From Mycobacterium sp. 852013-51886_SCH5428379 (GTDB lineage: Bacteria > Actinomycetota > Actinomycetes > Mycobacteriales > Mycobacteriaceae): DNA of 64,000 nt. The position numbers and the translations under genes were made by a program. This document shows, one piece after another, positions 15,911 to 24,263 of this stretch (positions within the stretch are counted from its first letter, which is position 1; each line of letters starts with the position of its first letter). The stretch covers positions 85,698 through 149,697 of the forward strand of contig NZ_LZSU01000012.1 of NCBI RefSeq assembly GCF_001665575.1, in the 5' to 3' direction. The notes below the pieces were generated by a model. That model was not told the origin of the DNA. It saw only the letters and a list, made by a program, of their open reading frames with translations, and ran no database searches.

Positions 15911-17029
15911 GTGACGGCGACGCTGCAGCTGCGCCACCTCGGCCCGAACTGGTTCGCCTCGGTGATGGGTACCGGCATCGTCGCGACCGCCGGCGCAGGG
16001 CTGCCGGTCCACTTCCCCGGACTCCGCGGCTTCGCCGAGGCGGTGTGGGTGGTCGCCGCGCTGTGGATGGTGTTTCTCATCGTCACCGTCGGCGCGCACT
16101 GGGTGCGTCACCCGAGCGTCGCGCGCAGCCACGCCCGCAACCCGCAGATGGCCCACTTCTACGGCGCCGCACCCATGGCGTTGATGACGGTCGGCGCCGG
16201 CGCGATCCTCGTCGGCCCGGACCTCATCGGAGCGCACGCAGCACTGGTGGTCAGCTGGGTGCTGTGGACGACGGGCACGATCGGCGGGCTGTTCACCGCG
16301 ATGAGCATCCCGTACCTGATGTTCACGCAGTACCGCGTCGAACCCGACGCGGCGTTCGGCGGATGGCTGATGCCGGTCGTTCCGCCGATGGTGTCGGCGG
16401 CCACCGGTGCGCTGCTGATCCCGCACATGCCGCCGGGAACCGGGCGCGAGACCCTGCTCTATGGCTGCCTCGCGATGTTCGGATTGTCACTGATCGCGTC
16501 GTTCATCATCATCACGATGGTGTGGAGCCGGCTCGCCCACTACGGCACCTCGGGAACCGCACGGGTGCCGACGCTGTGGATCGTCCTCGGCCCCCTCGGT
16601 CAATCCATCACCGCCGCAGGCCTTCTCGGGGAGTTCGCGCACCTGGCGGTCTCGCCGCAACTCGCCGACGGGCTGGCCACGATGTCGATCGTCATCGGGG
16701 TGCCGATCTGGGGCTTCGCGGTGCTGTGGATTGCTCTGGCGACGGCGTTGACCGTGCGGACGATGCGCCGCGGGATGCCGTTCGCGCTCACCTGGTGGAG
16801 CCTGACCTTCCCGGTCGGCACGTTCGTCACCGGAACCACCCAGCTGGCCGTCCACACCGGCCTGCCGGCGTTCGACTGGGCGGCGGTGATGGCATATGCC
16901 GCGCTGCTGGGCACGTGGATCCTGGTGGCGGCACGGACATTCGGCGGAAGTCTGCGCGGGCAGCTGTTCGCTCCGCCGTCGGCCGATCCGGTACGCGCGG
17001 TGAAGGAGAGTCCGGGTTCACCGCGATGA
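15911..17029 (+). CDS. TDT/SLAC1-family transporter (TehA/Mae1-like)
   Basis: A 372-residue membrane protein with about ten hydrophobic segments. It belongs to the tellurite-resistance/dicarboxylate transporter (TDT) family, seen in LGPNWFASVMGTGIVA at the N-terminus and WSLTFPVGTFVTGT near the C-terminus, both standard family motifs. Relatives include the anion channel SLAC1, yeast Mae1 (malate) and Ssu1 (sulfite efflux). With a sulfate assimilation operon in the same window sulfite export is conceivable, but nothing here shows the substrate. The GTG start is supported by the -10 spacing. The LLM oxidoreductase starts 27 bases downstream, possibly co-transcribed. Confidence 0.87.
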   Translation: MTATLQLRHLGPNWFASVMGTGIVATAGAGLPVHFPGLRGFAEAVWVVAALWMVFLIVTVGAHWVRHPSVARSHARNPQMAHFYGAAPMALMTVGAGAILVGPDLIGAHAALVVSWVLWTTGTIGGLFTAMSIPYLMFTQYRVEPDAAFGGWLMPVVPPMVSAATGALLIPHMPPGTGRETLLYGCLAMFGLSLIASFIIITMVWSRLAHYGTSGTARVPTLWIVLGPLGQSITAAGLLGEFAHLAVSPQLADGLATMSIVIGVPIWGFAVLWIALATALTVRTMRRGMPFALTWWSLTFPVGTFVTGTTQLAVHTGLPAFDWAAVMAYAALLGTWILVAARTFGGSLRGQLFAPPSADPVRAVKESPGSPR

Positions 17030-17056
17030 GCCGCATCCGCATGCCAGAATCGCTGG

Positions 17057-17950
17057 GTGCAGATCGGAATGACCATGCCGGTGATGGAGCCCGATCTCGA
17101 CGCGGCCCTGCTGCGGTCGTGGGCGAAGACCATCGACGACGGGCCCTTCTCGTCGCTGTGTTGGGGTGAGCGCATCGCCTTCAGCAATCCCGACAGCCTG
17201 ACGATGCTCGGCGCCATGGCCGCGTGGACCGACCGAGTGCGGTTGGTGACGACCGTGATCGTGCCGCAGTTGCACGACCCGGTGATGCTCGCCAAGGCGC
17301 TGGCGACGGGCGACCTCATCAGCGACGGACGGCTCACCGTCGGCATCGGGGTCGGTGGCAGGCACGAGGATTACCGGGCCGTCGGCGCCGATCCGGGCAC
17401 CCAGACCATGCGGGGGATGGCCGAACGCGTCGCCGTCATGAAGCGGGTGTGGGCGGGGGAGAAGATCACCGAGTCGGTGCTGCCCGTCGGACCCGCGCCG
17501 GTGCAGCCCGGCGGGCCGCCGCTGATGGTCGGCACCATCGGCCCGAAGACGGTGCGCAGCGCCGCCTCCTGGGCGCAGGGGATGGCCGGGACGATCCTCG
17601 ACCTGGACGTCGACAAGCAGGCCGAGCTCTTCGACATCGCACGTGCCTCGTGGACGGAGGAGCAGAAGCCCGCACCGCATCTGGCCACGTCGTTCTGGTT
17701 CGCCATCGGTGACCGCGAGCAGGCGCGCGGCCAGGTGCACCGCCATCTACGCCGATATATGAACTGGATCCCCGCCGAATATGTCGACGCCATGGCGCCC
17801 GACACCGGGTTCGCGGGTACCGAAGACGAGCTACTCGACGTGCTGCAGCGCTTCGCCGACATCGGCACCGACGAGATTCATCTGATTCCGACCAGCGCCG
17901 ACCTCGAACAGGTGCGCCGGGTGGCGGATGCGGTGAAGCAGTTCGGCTGA
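17057..17950 (+). CDS. Luciferase-like (LLM class) F420-dependent oxidoreductase
   Basis: A 297-residue TIM-barrel flavin/F420 enzyme. The N-terminus MQIGMTMPVMEP, the DRVRLVTTVIVPQLHDPVM strand and SDGRLTVGIGVGGRHEDY are hallmarks of the LLM superfamily, which is greatly expanded in mycobacteria and mostly uses coenzyme F420. The substrate is unknown. The GTG at 17057 is chosen by homology of the N-terminus; a CAGAAT hexamer lies six bases upstream. It ends 18 bases from the convergent proline-rich gene. Confidence 0.87.
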   Translation: MQIGMTMPVMEPDLDAALLRSWAKTIDDGPFSSLCWGERIAFSNPDSLTMLGAMAAWTDRVRLVTTVIVPQLHDPVMLAKALATGDLISDGRLTVGIGVGGRHEDYRAVGADPGTQTMRGMAERVAVMKRVWAGEKITESVLPVGPAPVQPGGPPLMVGTIGPKTVRSAASWAQGMAGTILDLDVDKQAELFDIARASWTEEQKPAPHLATSFWFAIGDREQARGQVHRHLRRYMNWIPAEYVDAMAPDTGFAGTEDELLDVLQRFADIGTDEIHLIPTSADLEQVRRVADAVKQFG

Positions 17951-17968
17951 ACCCTCAGAGGTGACCCG

Positions 17969-18523
17969 TCACCACAGCCGGGGCAGACCCAGCGGGTTGA
18001 ACGGATCCGGTGGCGGCGGCAGACCCAGCGGATTGAGCGGGTTGATCCGCGGCGGGGGCGGCGGCGGAGGCAGCCCCAGGGGGTTGAGCGGGTTGATGCC
18101 CACCGGAGGCGGGGGCAGGCCGAGCGGGTTGCGGGGGTCGATCGCCGGTGGTGGCGGCAGGCCCAGCGGGTTGAGCGGGTTGATGCTCGGCGCGCCCGGT
18201 GCCGGCACGTTCAACCCCGGCGGGTTGAAGACGATCGGGATCGCCAGGTCAGGGACGACGTCAGGCAGCGGGATGTTGACCGGAACCGTCGCGTTGGCTT
18301 CCACCGGCGACGGCAGGTTGCGGACGTTCTTTGCGATCTCCTCGGAGATCTGCGGGGGGATCTCCCAGCGCGGGGCGGCGTTGTCCTCGCGCCCCTCCTC
18401 GGAGTTCCGGCCCTGGTCGTTCTGATCAGGTTCGGCTGCGGCGACGCCCGTGCCCATCAGAGCAGCAGGTATGCCGAGGACACCGATGATCGATGCTCCG
18501 GCCAGGACGCGCTTGATGTTCAC
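17969..18523 (-). CDS. Secreted proline-rich repeat protein
   Basis: A 184-residue exported protein I do not recognise as a named family. A Sec signal peptide occupies about residues 1-31 (charged MNIKR, hydrophobic core, cleavage near GVAAAEP). An acidic, Asn/Glu-rich segment follows, then a region with NVPAPG, then four to five tandem units of the type NPLNPLGLPPPP, ending FNPLGLPRLW. The GTG at 18523 is preceded by AAGGGG at a 6-base distance; a TTG two codons upstream is less likely. Secreted proline-rich proteins in mycobacteria are often cell-wall associated, but no function can be given. Confidence 0.75.
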   Translation of the reverse strand: MNIKRVLAGASIIGVLGIPAALMGTGVAAAEPDQNDQGRNSEEGREDNAAPRWEIPPQISEEIAKNVRNLPSPVEANATVPVNIPLPDVVPDLAIPIVFNPPGLNVPAPGAPSINPLNPLGLPPPPAIDPRNPLGLPPPPVGINPLNPLGLPPPPPPPRINPLNPLGLPPPPDPFNPLGLPRLW

Positions 18524-18584
18524 GATCAACCCCTTGCGATGGAAACCGCTTCATCATAGGCGTTGAGGGTGGAGCCGCGGGCCC

Positions 18585-19529
18585 CTACGGGACGCGCCGG
18601 TACCAGTGGGCCACGTAGGCGACCATCGAGCCGACCAGGCCGACCAGGACCCACAGCACGAGCGCCTGGTCCACCCACGCTCCGGGCGGGGGCGCTCCGG
18701 GCAGGATGTTGCGCAGCGGCACGGTAGCGAACAGCATCGCGGCGTACCAGGTCAGGAACGGCATCTGAAATTCCTTGCGGCCGGTGATCACCTGGTAGCT
18801 GGTGAAGATGGCCAGGGCCGGCAGGGTGATGAGAACCAGGCAGATGCCGAGGTCGAAGGCCAGCGGGCCGAGCGCTCGGGTCAGTTCGATCTGTACCGAG
18901 TCGCCCTGACCGAAGGAGTCCGGCGAGGGCGGACCGTCCTCGCTCGAGATCGACCAGCCGTCGACGGCGCCCTCGACCTCGACGCGCGCCGGTACGAACT
19001 CGCGTTCGTCACCGGAGCCCACGAGGACGTCGGCACTGAGCATGTCGGTGCGGTAGGAATCGAACGGCCAGGTGTCCGACTCGCCGAGCAGGTCGAGTGT
19101 CGTGCTGTTCTCGCCCGGCGATTCGCCTTCTTTCCACTGCAGATCCCCGGAGGTGTTCCACGGGTATATGCGCACCGAGATGTCGGTGTTGAGGACGTCG
19201 AGCCGGGGATCGATCAATGAATCCTGGGGAACGACCGATACTTTCACGTCGAGTTTGCGATCGACGGTTTTGAGGGATTGCACGGTGATGAGCACCACCG
19301 TCTGTTCTTTGTTGTCCAAATTCGGTGGTTCGAGTTCTTGGGAGGACGCCGAAAGCCACCAGTAGGCGAACAGGGATCCGATGTATGCCAGCAGCACCAC
19401 CGCGATGACGGTGATCCTGGTGCCACCGCGTCGTCGGCTGGGCGGTTGGTTTGCCGGGGCGGCCTGCGTGGCGTTGGACACGAAGGAAAACACTAGCGGG
19501 AGTGCGCGCATTCTGCGGAAAATCTGCAC
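18585..19529 (-). CDS. DUF4436 membrane protein
   Basis: A 314-residue protein with one transmembrane helix near residues 40-60, an extracytoplasmic domain of about 160 residues (with PWNTSGDLQW and WPFDSYRTDM, the segments conserved in DUF4436), and three hydrophobic segments at the C-terminus. The function of DUF4436 is unknown. The start is placed at the GTG 19529; an ATG at 19511 (MRALPLVF) is an alternative, and neither has a clear ribosome binding site. A voltage-gated channel gene is divergent 105 bases upstream. Confidence 0.75.
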   Translation of the reverse strand: MQIFRRMRALPLVFSFVSNATQAAPANQPPSRRRGGTRITVIAVVLLAYIGSLFAYWWLSASSQELEPPNLDNKEQTVVLITVQSLKTVDRKLDVKVSVVPQDSLIDPRLDVLNTDISVRIYPWNTSGDLQWKEGESPGENSTTLDLLGESDTWPFDSYRTDMLSADVLVGSGDEREFVPARVEVEGAVDGWSISSEDGPPSPDSFGQGDSVQIELTRALGPLAFDLGICLVLITLPALAIFTSYQVITGRKEFQMPFLTWYAAMLFATVPLRNILPGAPPPGAWVDQALVLWVLVGLVGSMVAYVAHWYRRVP

Positions 19530-19634
19530 AGCCGGAATTTGTGATAATTCAGATGTCGGGCAGGCGAAAAGATCGGTGGATTAATCCTCGGTGAAACGCG
19601 GGCCGAGACGTACCGCGTTTGTTATGCATCAACC

Positions 19635-20507
19635 GTGCATTCCACAGCGCCCGAGTCCGCAGGCACCGATTCGTCAGCCATCGAATCCGAACGCGAAATC
19701 GTCAGACGCTGCCGGGCGCTGGTGTCGAATCCGGCGTTCGACACCGTCATCCTGCTGGTGATCCTGACCAACGCGGTGGTCCTCGGGATGGAGACCTACG
19801 AGAGCGTCGTCATCGGCTATCACGGCGTCTTCGATGTCGTCTACAACGTCATCCTCGGCATCTACATCGTCGAGTTGGCCGTTCGGTTCACCGCCACGGG
19901 ATGGAATGTGCGTGCCTACGTCGCCGACCGGTGGAACGTCTTCGACTTCCTGGTCGTCGCGTTGTCGCTCGTCCCGGGTTTGCGCAGCACCGCGATGCTG
20001 CTCCGGTTGGTGCGACTGGCGCGGATTGTGCGGGTAGTGCGGTTCCTGCCAGACCTGCGCCTGATCATCGGCGCGATCGGCCGCAGCATCCCGGGGGTGG
20101 CGTCGCTGGCCGCGGCGACCGGCCTGCTGGTGTTCATCTACGGGATGCTCGGGTGGGTGCTGTTCGCGGACCACGATCCGGCCCATTACGGCAACGTCGG
20201 CCAGGCGATGCTGACGATGTTCGTGATGCTGACGCTGGAGAACTTCCCCGACAACGTCGCCATGGGGCAGGAGATCTCCCAGTGGACGATCCTGTTCTTC
20301 ATCAGCTACGCGATCATCATGAGCTTCCTGATCTTCAACCTGTTCATCGGACTGGTGCTGGCCTCGATGGAGGAGGCGCGGGCGGCCGATCGGGAGAAAC
20401 ACGAGACCGACGATCTGCTGGAACGGTTGCGGGCCGCCCGTACGGCTCTCGAGGATGCCGAACGTGAACTGCAACGGACACACCGCGACGACCGTTCACC
20501 GCATTAA
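19635..20507 (+). CDS. One-domain voltage-gated cation channel (NaChBac-like ion transporter)
   Basis: A 290-residue six-helix channel subunit, expected to work as a homotetramer in the plasma membrane. S1-S4 occupy about residues 35-140. S4 has arginines at every third position (LLRLVRLARIVRVVRF). The pore follows with the filter segment TLENFPD in the place of TLESW of bacterial sodium channels, then S6 (FFISYAIIMSFLIFNLFIGLVL). A charged helical C-terminal tail (about 255-290) looks like the tetramerising coiled coil. The Glu-Asn filter makes cation selectivity likely, but Na+ versus Ca2+ cannot be decided. Its stop overlaps the stop of the convergent amine oxidase gene. Confidence 0.85.
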   Translation: MHSTAPESAGTDSSAIESEREIVRRCRALVSNPAFDTVILLVILTNAVVLGMETYESVVIGYHGVFDVVYNVILGIYIVELAVRFTATGWNVRAYVADRWNVFDFLVVALSLVPGLRSTAMLLRLVRLARIVRVVRFLPDLRLIIGAIGRSIPGVASLAAATGLLVFIYGMLGWVLFADHDPAHYGNVGQAMLTMFVMLTLENFPDNVAMGQEISQWTILFFISYAIIMSFLIFNLFIGLVLASMEEARAADREKHETDDLLERLRAARTALEDAERELQRTHRDDRSPH

Positions 20508-21829
20508 CCGATGATCCGCTCGGCCTCCCGCACTCCGCTGAGGTAGGCGCCGTGCACGGTGCCGAAGTGCTCGGGGTCGGTGGCTTCGCCCGCGAACAGC
20601 AGGCGGTCGCCGACGGGTTCGCCGAGTTCCTCCATATCGTCCGGGCTCGAGCCGGCGGCGAGGAAGCTGTAGGAACCGCGCGCGAAAGGGTCTGTGCCCC
20701 AACGGGTGACGAGTGAGCCGGTCGGTCCCGGCGCTCGGAGCGCCGTGACCAGTTCGGCCACCGCCTCGGTGTCCGACAGCGATTCCCGCGACCAGGCCGC
20801 CTCGCCGCCGCGCAGTCCGATCAGCAGCGGCCGGTCGGTGAACAGCAGTCCGTTGACGAGGTCGGTGACCGGTGGGTCGGCGCCGAGCAAACCGAGCATG
20901 GGCCGGTCGCCGGGCCAGAACGGTTCGGCGAAGGTGAGCACCACCTTGTTGAGCAATCCGAACCCGAGGCGTTCGATCGCCTCTTGCTTCGCGACGGGCA
21001 GCGGTGGATCGAAGGTGATGGCACCGGCTTTGAGTACTCCGAGTGGGACGGTCACGATGACCCGGTCGCCGGTCACCGTGCCGTGCGATGTCTCGATGCG
21101 TACGGGGGCCGACTCGTGCGATATTCGGGTGACTTCTGCGGACAACGTGATGTCCAGGCCCTGTGCGAGACGTTGCGACAACTGGGTGTAGCCGCCGGGT
21201 AGCAGGACGTCCGGACCGTCGAGTTCCGCCTCGCTGTTGTACCAGCGCAGCGACATCTCGTCCGGATCGGCGGCGTACTCGCCGGCGGTTCGTGACATCA
21301 CGTTCCAGGCGACCAGTGGATCGCTGAGGTCGGCGACACCGACGAGACCGTCGGCAAGTGTCTCGTCGATATCGGCTGTAGCACTGCGATTTTCGAGTTG
21401 TTCGGCGATGGGTGGCCAGCCGGCCGATGCGATGGCTGCGGCGCCGGGATCGACGGAACCGTCGGGATTGAGCAGGGTGAAGTCGTCGAAGTCGGTGACG
21501 ACGGTCGCGGCGCCGGCATCGGCGGCGAGCTGTGCGAGCGGGTTGCTGTCGGTGCCGTGGATCCACGATGCGCCGATGTCGATCGGCAGTCCGAGGGAGG
21601 TGTCGGTACGGGTGCGGCCCCCGATCCGGTCGCGGGCCTCCAGAACGGTGACGCGGACGCCGGAGTCGGCGAGCCGTCGCGCCGCCGCCAGCCCGGAGAA
21701 CCCGGCGCCGATGACGACGACGTGCTCATCCTGCTCCGGTTGGGGCTCGCCGCCGCAACCGGGTAGCAGGGTCGCCGCGACGAACGCGCCGAGGCCAAGC
21801 GTGAATTCGCGCCGCCCGACGCCGGTCAT
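20504..21829 (-). CDS. Exported flavin monoamine oxidase-family protein
   Basis: A 441-residue FAD-dependent amine oxidase. After a short N-terminus with twin arginines (GRREFTLGLGAF) comes a lipobox-like LLPGC with Cys25, so it is probably a Tat-exported lipoprotein or an exported enzyme. The FAD site VVVIGAGFSGLAAAR, the LEARDRIGGRTRT motif and the C-terminal LLFAGEATDPEHFGTVHGA are typical of the polyamine/monoamine oxidase family. The ATG at 21829 is chosen over upstream codons because TAGCGT lies 7 bases before it and the Tat/lipobox spacing is right. The physiological amine is unknown. Confidence 0.87.
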   Translation of the reverse strand: MTGVGRREFTLGLGAFVAATLLPGCGGEPQPEQDEHVVVIGAGFSGLAAARRLADSGVRVTVLEARDRIGGRTRTDTSLGLPIDIGASWIHGTDSNPLAQLAADAGAATVVTDFDDFTLLNPDGSVDPGAAAIASAGWPPIAEQLENRSATADIDETLADGLVGVADLSDPLVAWNVMSRTAGEYAADPDEMSLRWYNSEAELDGPDVLLPGGYTQLSQRLAQGLDITLSAEVTRISHESAPVRIETSHGTVTGDRVIVTVPLGVLKAGAITFDPPLPVAKQEAIERLGFGLLNKVVLTFAEPFWPGDRPMLGLLGADPPVTDLVNGLLFTDRPLLIGLRGGEAAWSRESLSDTEAVAELVTALRAPGPTGSLVTRWGTDPFARGSYSFLAAGSSPDDMEELGEPVGDRLLFAGEATDPEHFGTVHGAYLSGVREAERIIG

Positions 21830-21836
21830 GAGGCTG

Positions 21837-21842
21837 ACGCTA
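21837..21842 (-). promoter_or_regulatory. -10 element TAGCGT of the amine oxidase gene
   Basis: On the minus strand TAGCGT is followed by 7 bases and the ATG at 21829, consistent with a leaderless mRNA. Confidence 0.4.
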
Positions 21843-21887
21843 GACCTCGCGGGTGATCTTGAGCTGAGGTTCGCCAAAACGACGAAA

Positions 21888-21917
21888 CCGGGGCGCCGGC
21901 CTAAGCCGACGCCCCGG
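21888..21917 (-). terminator. Intrinsic terminator after PGRS copy A
   Basis: Read on the minus strand, CCGGGGCG pairs with CGCCCCGG around an inner CGGC/GCCG pairing, and the stem is followed by TTTCGTCGTTTT. It lies 15 bases after the stop codon of the PGRS gene and before the amine oxidase promoter. It is the best intrinsic terminator in the window. Confidence 0.75.
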
Positions 21918-21932
21918 TGCTCATCTCAGCGG

Positions 21933-23399
21933 TTAGTTCGCGTCACCCCCGCTGGAGCCCCCGTCGGCACCGTTCTGGCCGTCGGCGCCGCGCGGGCCGG
22001 CGTTGCCGGTGCCGCCGTCGGCGCCTGCAGTGCCGCCAACCGCGGTGCCGCCGATGCCGCCGATGCCGCCTGCGCCGCCCGCGGCGCCCTTGCCGCCGAC
22101 GCCGCCCTTGCCGCCCTGGCCGGTAGCACCGCCGGCGCCGAGCAGACCAGCTGCGCCGCCGGCGCCCGGGGCTCCACCGTCGCCGCCGTTGCCACCGGCG
22201 CCGCCTGCGCCGCCATTGCCGCCCTTGCCGCCGTCGCCGCCGCGGTTGGCAGCAATGTTGACGCCGGTGACGATGCCGCCTGCGCCGCCGATGCCGCCTG
22301 CGCCGCCGACCGCGAAGCTGTCGCCGCCGTCGCCGCCGCTGCCACCGCTACCTCCGGGGCCGCCCGCACCGAACAGGCCGCCGCGGCCGCCCGGGCCACC
22401 CGATCCGCCTGCCGTGCCGTCACCGCCGGGCGCGCCCGCGCCGCCGTTGCCGCCGGCGCCACCGGTCCCGCCGGTCGCCGGTCCACCGAGGACCGCCACC
22501 GCTGCGCCGCCGGCGCCTCCGAGGCCGCCTGCGGCGCCGCCGGGTGCGCCGTTGCCGCCGGCGCCACCGTTGCCGCCGGTGTTCGAGCCTGCGAGTAGAC
22601 CGACGGCGGATCCGCCGAGGCCGCCGGCGCCGCCGACGCCGAGGATGCCGTTACCGGTGCCGTTTCCGCCGTTTCCGCCGTTTCCGCCGACCGCGGTCCC
22701 TCCCGGGAGGGCGACTCCGGGCGCACCGAGGGTGCCGAGAATTCCGGGGACACCGAGTACCGGGTTGAGGAGTGTGTCGGGTCCGTCGACGCCGTTGCCG
22801 CCGTTGCCGCCGGCACCGCCGCGGCCGAAGAAGCCGAGGAAGCCGGCGTCACCGCCGCGGCCGCCGTTGCCGCCAGCGGTCGGTTCACCGAGCAGGGGGT
22901 CGAGGAGCGGATCGATTCCGTCACCGCCGTTACCGCCGTTGCCGCCGTTGCCGAAGAACGCGAAGATGCCGGCGTTGCCGCCGTTGCCGCCGTTGCCGCC
23001 GATCGCGCCGTCGCCACCCCAGCCGCCGCTGCCGTAGAAGAAGCCGCCGTTGCCGCCGTTGCCGCCCGCCTGGCCCGGAAGCAGACCGGCCGCGCCGTCG
23101 CCGCCGCTTCCGATGAAGAAGCCGGCGTTGCCGCCATTGGCGCCGGGCAGCAGCGCGTCGGCGCCGTTACCGATGAAGATGTTCAGGATCGGGATCAGAC
23201 CCGCGAAGTCCAGGATGGGATCCAGTGGATCGCTGGAGCCCTGCAACGGCACCGGGGCCATCGGTGCCGCCTGGGCCGTGCCGGGAATGGAAAGCAAGAT
23301 CGCCGCCGGCGCTGCGAGCATGAGGCCGGCGCCGGCGAGCGATGCGCCCGCCGCCTTGATGGGTCGGCCCGCCCGCTTCGCCCTTGAGCATTTACCCAT
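21933..23399 (-). CDS. Sec-exported PGRS-type glycine-rich repeat protein, copy A
   Basis: A 488-residue protein of Gly-Gly-X and GGNGG repeats like the PGRS domain of PE_PGRS proteins, but with no PE domain. It begins MGKCSRAKR, then a hydrophobic signal sequence ending in TAQA-AP (about residues 20-45), then a conserved block with DPILDFAGLIPILNIFIGNG and [21 protein letters not shown]. About 400 residues of repeats follow, ending in GPRGADGQNGADGG. Three paralogues, one of them dead, follow in tandem. The ATG at 23399 has AGGAG eight bases upstream. In the absence of PE the likely route is Sec rather than type VII secretion. Function is unknown; a surface or biofilm-matrix role is speculation. 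Confidence 0.78.
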   Translation of the reverse strand: MGKCSRAKRAGRPIKAAGASLAGAGLMLAAPAAILLSIPGTAQAAPMAPVPLQGSSDPLDPILDFAGLIPILNIFIGNGADALLPGANGGNAGFFIGSGGDGAAGLLPGQAGGNGGNGGFFYGSGGWGGDGAIGGNGGNGGNAGIFAFFGNGGNGGNGGDGIDPLLDPLLGEPTAGGNGGRGGDAGFLGFFGRGGAGGNGGNGVDGPDTLLNPVLGVPGILGTLGAPGVALPGGTAVGGNGGNGGNGTGNGILGVGGAGGLGGSAVGLLAGSNTGGNGGAGGNGAPGGAAGGLGGAGGAAVAVLGGPATGGTGGAGGNGGAGAPGGDGTAGGSGGPGGRGGLFGAGGPGGSGGSGGDGGDSFAVGGAGGIGGAGGIVTGVNIAANRGGDGGKGGNGGAGGAGGNGGDGGAPGAGGAAGLLGAGGATGQGGKGGVGGKGAAGGAGGIGGIGGTAVGGTAGADGGTGNAGPRGADGQNGADGGSSGGDAN

Positions 23400-23689
23400 G
23401 AGAGAAACTCCTGTCATCGTGGAAGAAAATGAACCCGCCTCAGCAACGTAGCACCGCGGTGTCCCAATCTTGGGACTTTTTCCTGAAATGTCAACGGAAA
23501 CACGATCTGTGTATAGCTGACCTATCGAGCGAGCGGCTTTGGCTGAGAATGTTGTGCTGCGACAAGGCGCTGATGGCTCAACTAATTTTCAGACGATTCT
23601 CAGGTTTAGAACTTAACTGAAGTGGGCATGGGAGCCGCCCGACCACTGCGCGCATCCGGCGGTAGCGACGCTTCTAGCAAACTCCAGTG
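23400..23689. other. Upstream region of PGRS copy A, lower GC, with dyads
   Basis: No gene is supported in these 290 bases. The part at about 23480-23620 is visibly less GC-rich than its surroundings. It contains GTCCCAATCTTGGGAC at 23461-23476 followed by five T on the plus strand, and an inverted pair CTGAGAAT (23543-23550)/ATTCTCAG (23596-23603). A 21-base block at 23432-23452 recurs with few changes at 24199-24219 upstream of the decayed copy. The small plus-strand frame here shows no family resemblance or ribosome binding site. Confidence 0.4.
23461..23476. promoter_or_regulatory. Inverted repeat upstream of PGRS copy A
   Basis: GTCCCAA-TC-TTGGGAC is a perfect 7-base inverted repeat, 62-77 bases upstream of the copy A start codon. 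It is followed by TTTTT on the plus strand, so it also looks like a small intrinsic terminator, but no plus-strand gene precedes it. An operator for the PGRS gene is the other reading. Confidence 0.35.
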
Positions 23690-24166
23690 ACTTGCCTTCG
23701 TGGGCGGTGCTGATGGTTGGCGAACCGGGCTGTCCGCTGTTGGCTTTGTCGTGCACCGTCTGCACCGTCTGCTCCGTCGGCGCCGCGCGGGCCGTCGTTG
23801 CCCCGGTCGCCGCGGTGTGCCGTCCACGAGGCCGCCCTGGCCGCTCGGACCGCCGCTACCTGGCGCGCCGCCGCTCCGGCCGTTTGCGCCCGGACCACCG
23901 TCGCCGCCGGGGCCGCCGACGGCGTCCCAGGGCAGGCCGGCCGCGCCTTTACCGCCACTGCCAATCAAGAGATTCAGAATCGGGATCGGGCCTGCGAAGT
24001 CCAGGATCGGGTCCGGCGAATCGCTGGACGAACCCTGCAGCGGCACCGGGGCCAGCGGAGCGGCCTCGGCTGTGCAAGGCATGGAAATGAGTAACGCTGC
24101 CGACGCTGCGAGTAGAAGAGCGGCACAGGCGATCGACGCTACCGTCGCCCTCGCTCATTTGCCCAG
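23690..24166 (-). pseudogene. Decayed PGRS-type gene (copy B)
   Basis: Remains of a fourth paralogue. Aligning by eye with copy A, the initiator is CTG (24164-24166) followed by GGC AAA and then TGA in place of the Cys4 codon. The frame then continues through a signal-like stretch (AALLLAASAALLISM), APLAPVPLQGSS and DPILDFAGPIPILNLLIG. After about 60 residues of short glycine-rich sequence the frame is lost near 23820, and the family ending (GNDGPRGADGADGADGA) is found in another frame. The repeat domain is also mostly deleted. The upstream 21-base block shared with copy A (24199-24219) shows that promoter and gene were duplicated together. An ATG at 24082 could start a protein without a signal peptide, which I consider unlikely to be functional. 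Confidence 0.7.
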
Positions 24167-24263
24167 ATCAGAGCACCCGCTGTTGTCGTCGAAGAAGTAA
24201 CCCGCGTCAGCGACGTAGCCTTGTACTGAGCGTGGATCTCGTTGGTCGCCTTTATATTTGGCG

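Noticed and set aside
22003..23037. Proline-rich plus-strand frames opposite the PGRS genes
   Set aside because: Gly codons (GGN) read backwards give Pro (CCN) in one frame and Arg or Ala in the others, so Pro-rich frames arise automatically. There is no start context or signal peptide.
23429..23620. Plus-strand 63-codon frame in the gap upstream of PGRS copy A
   Set aside because: No ribosome binding site, no family resemblance, and it crosses the promoter region and dyads.
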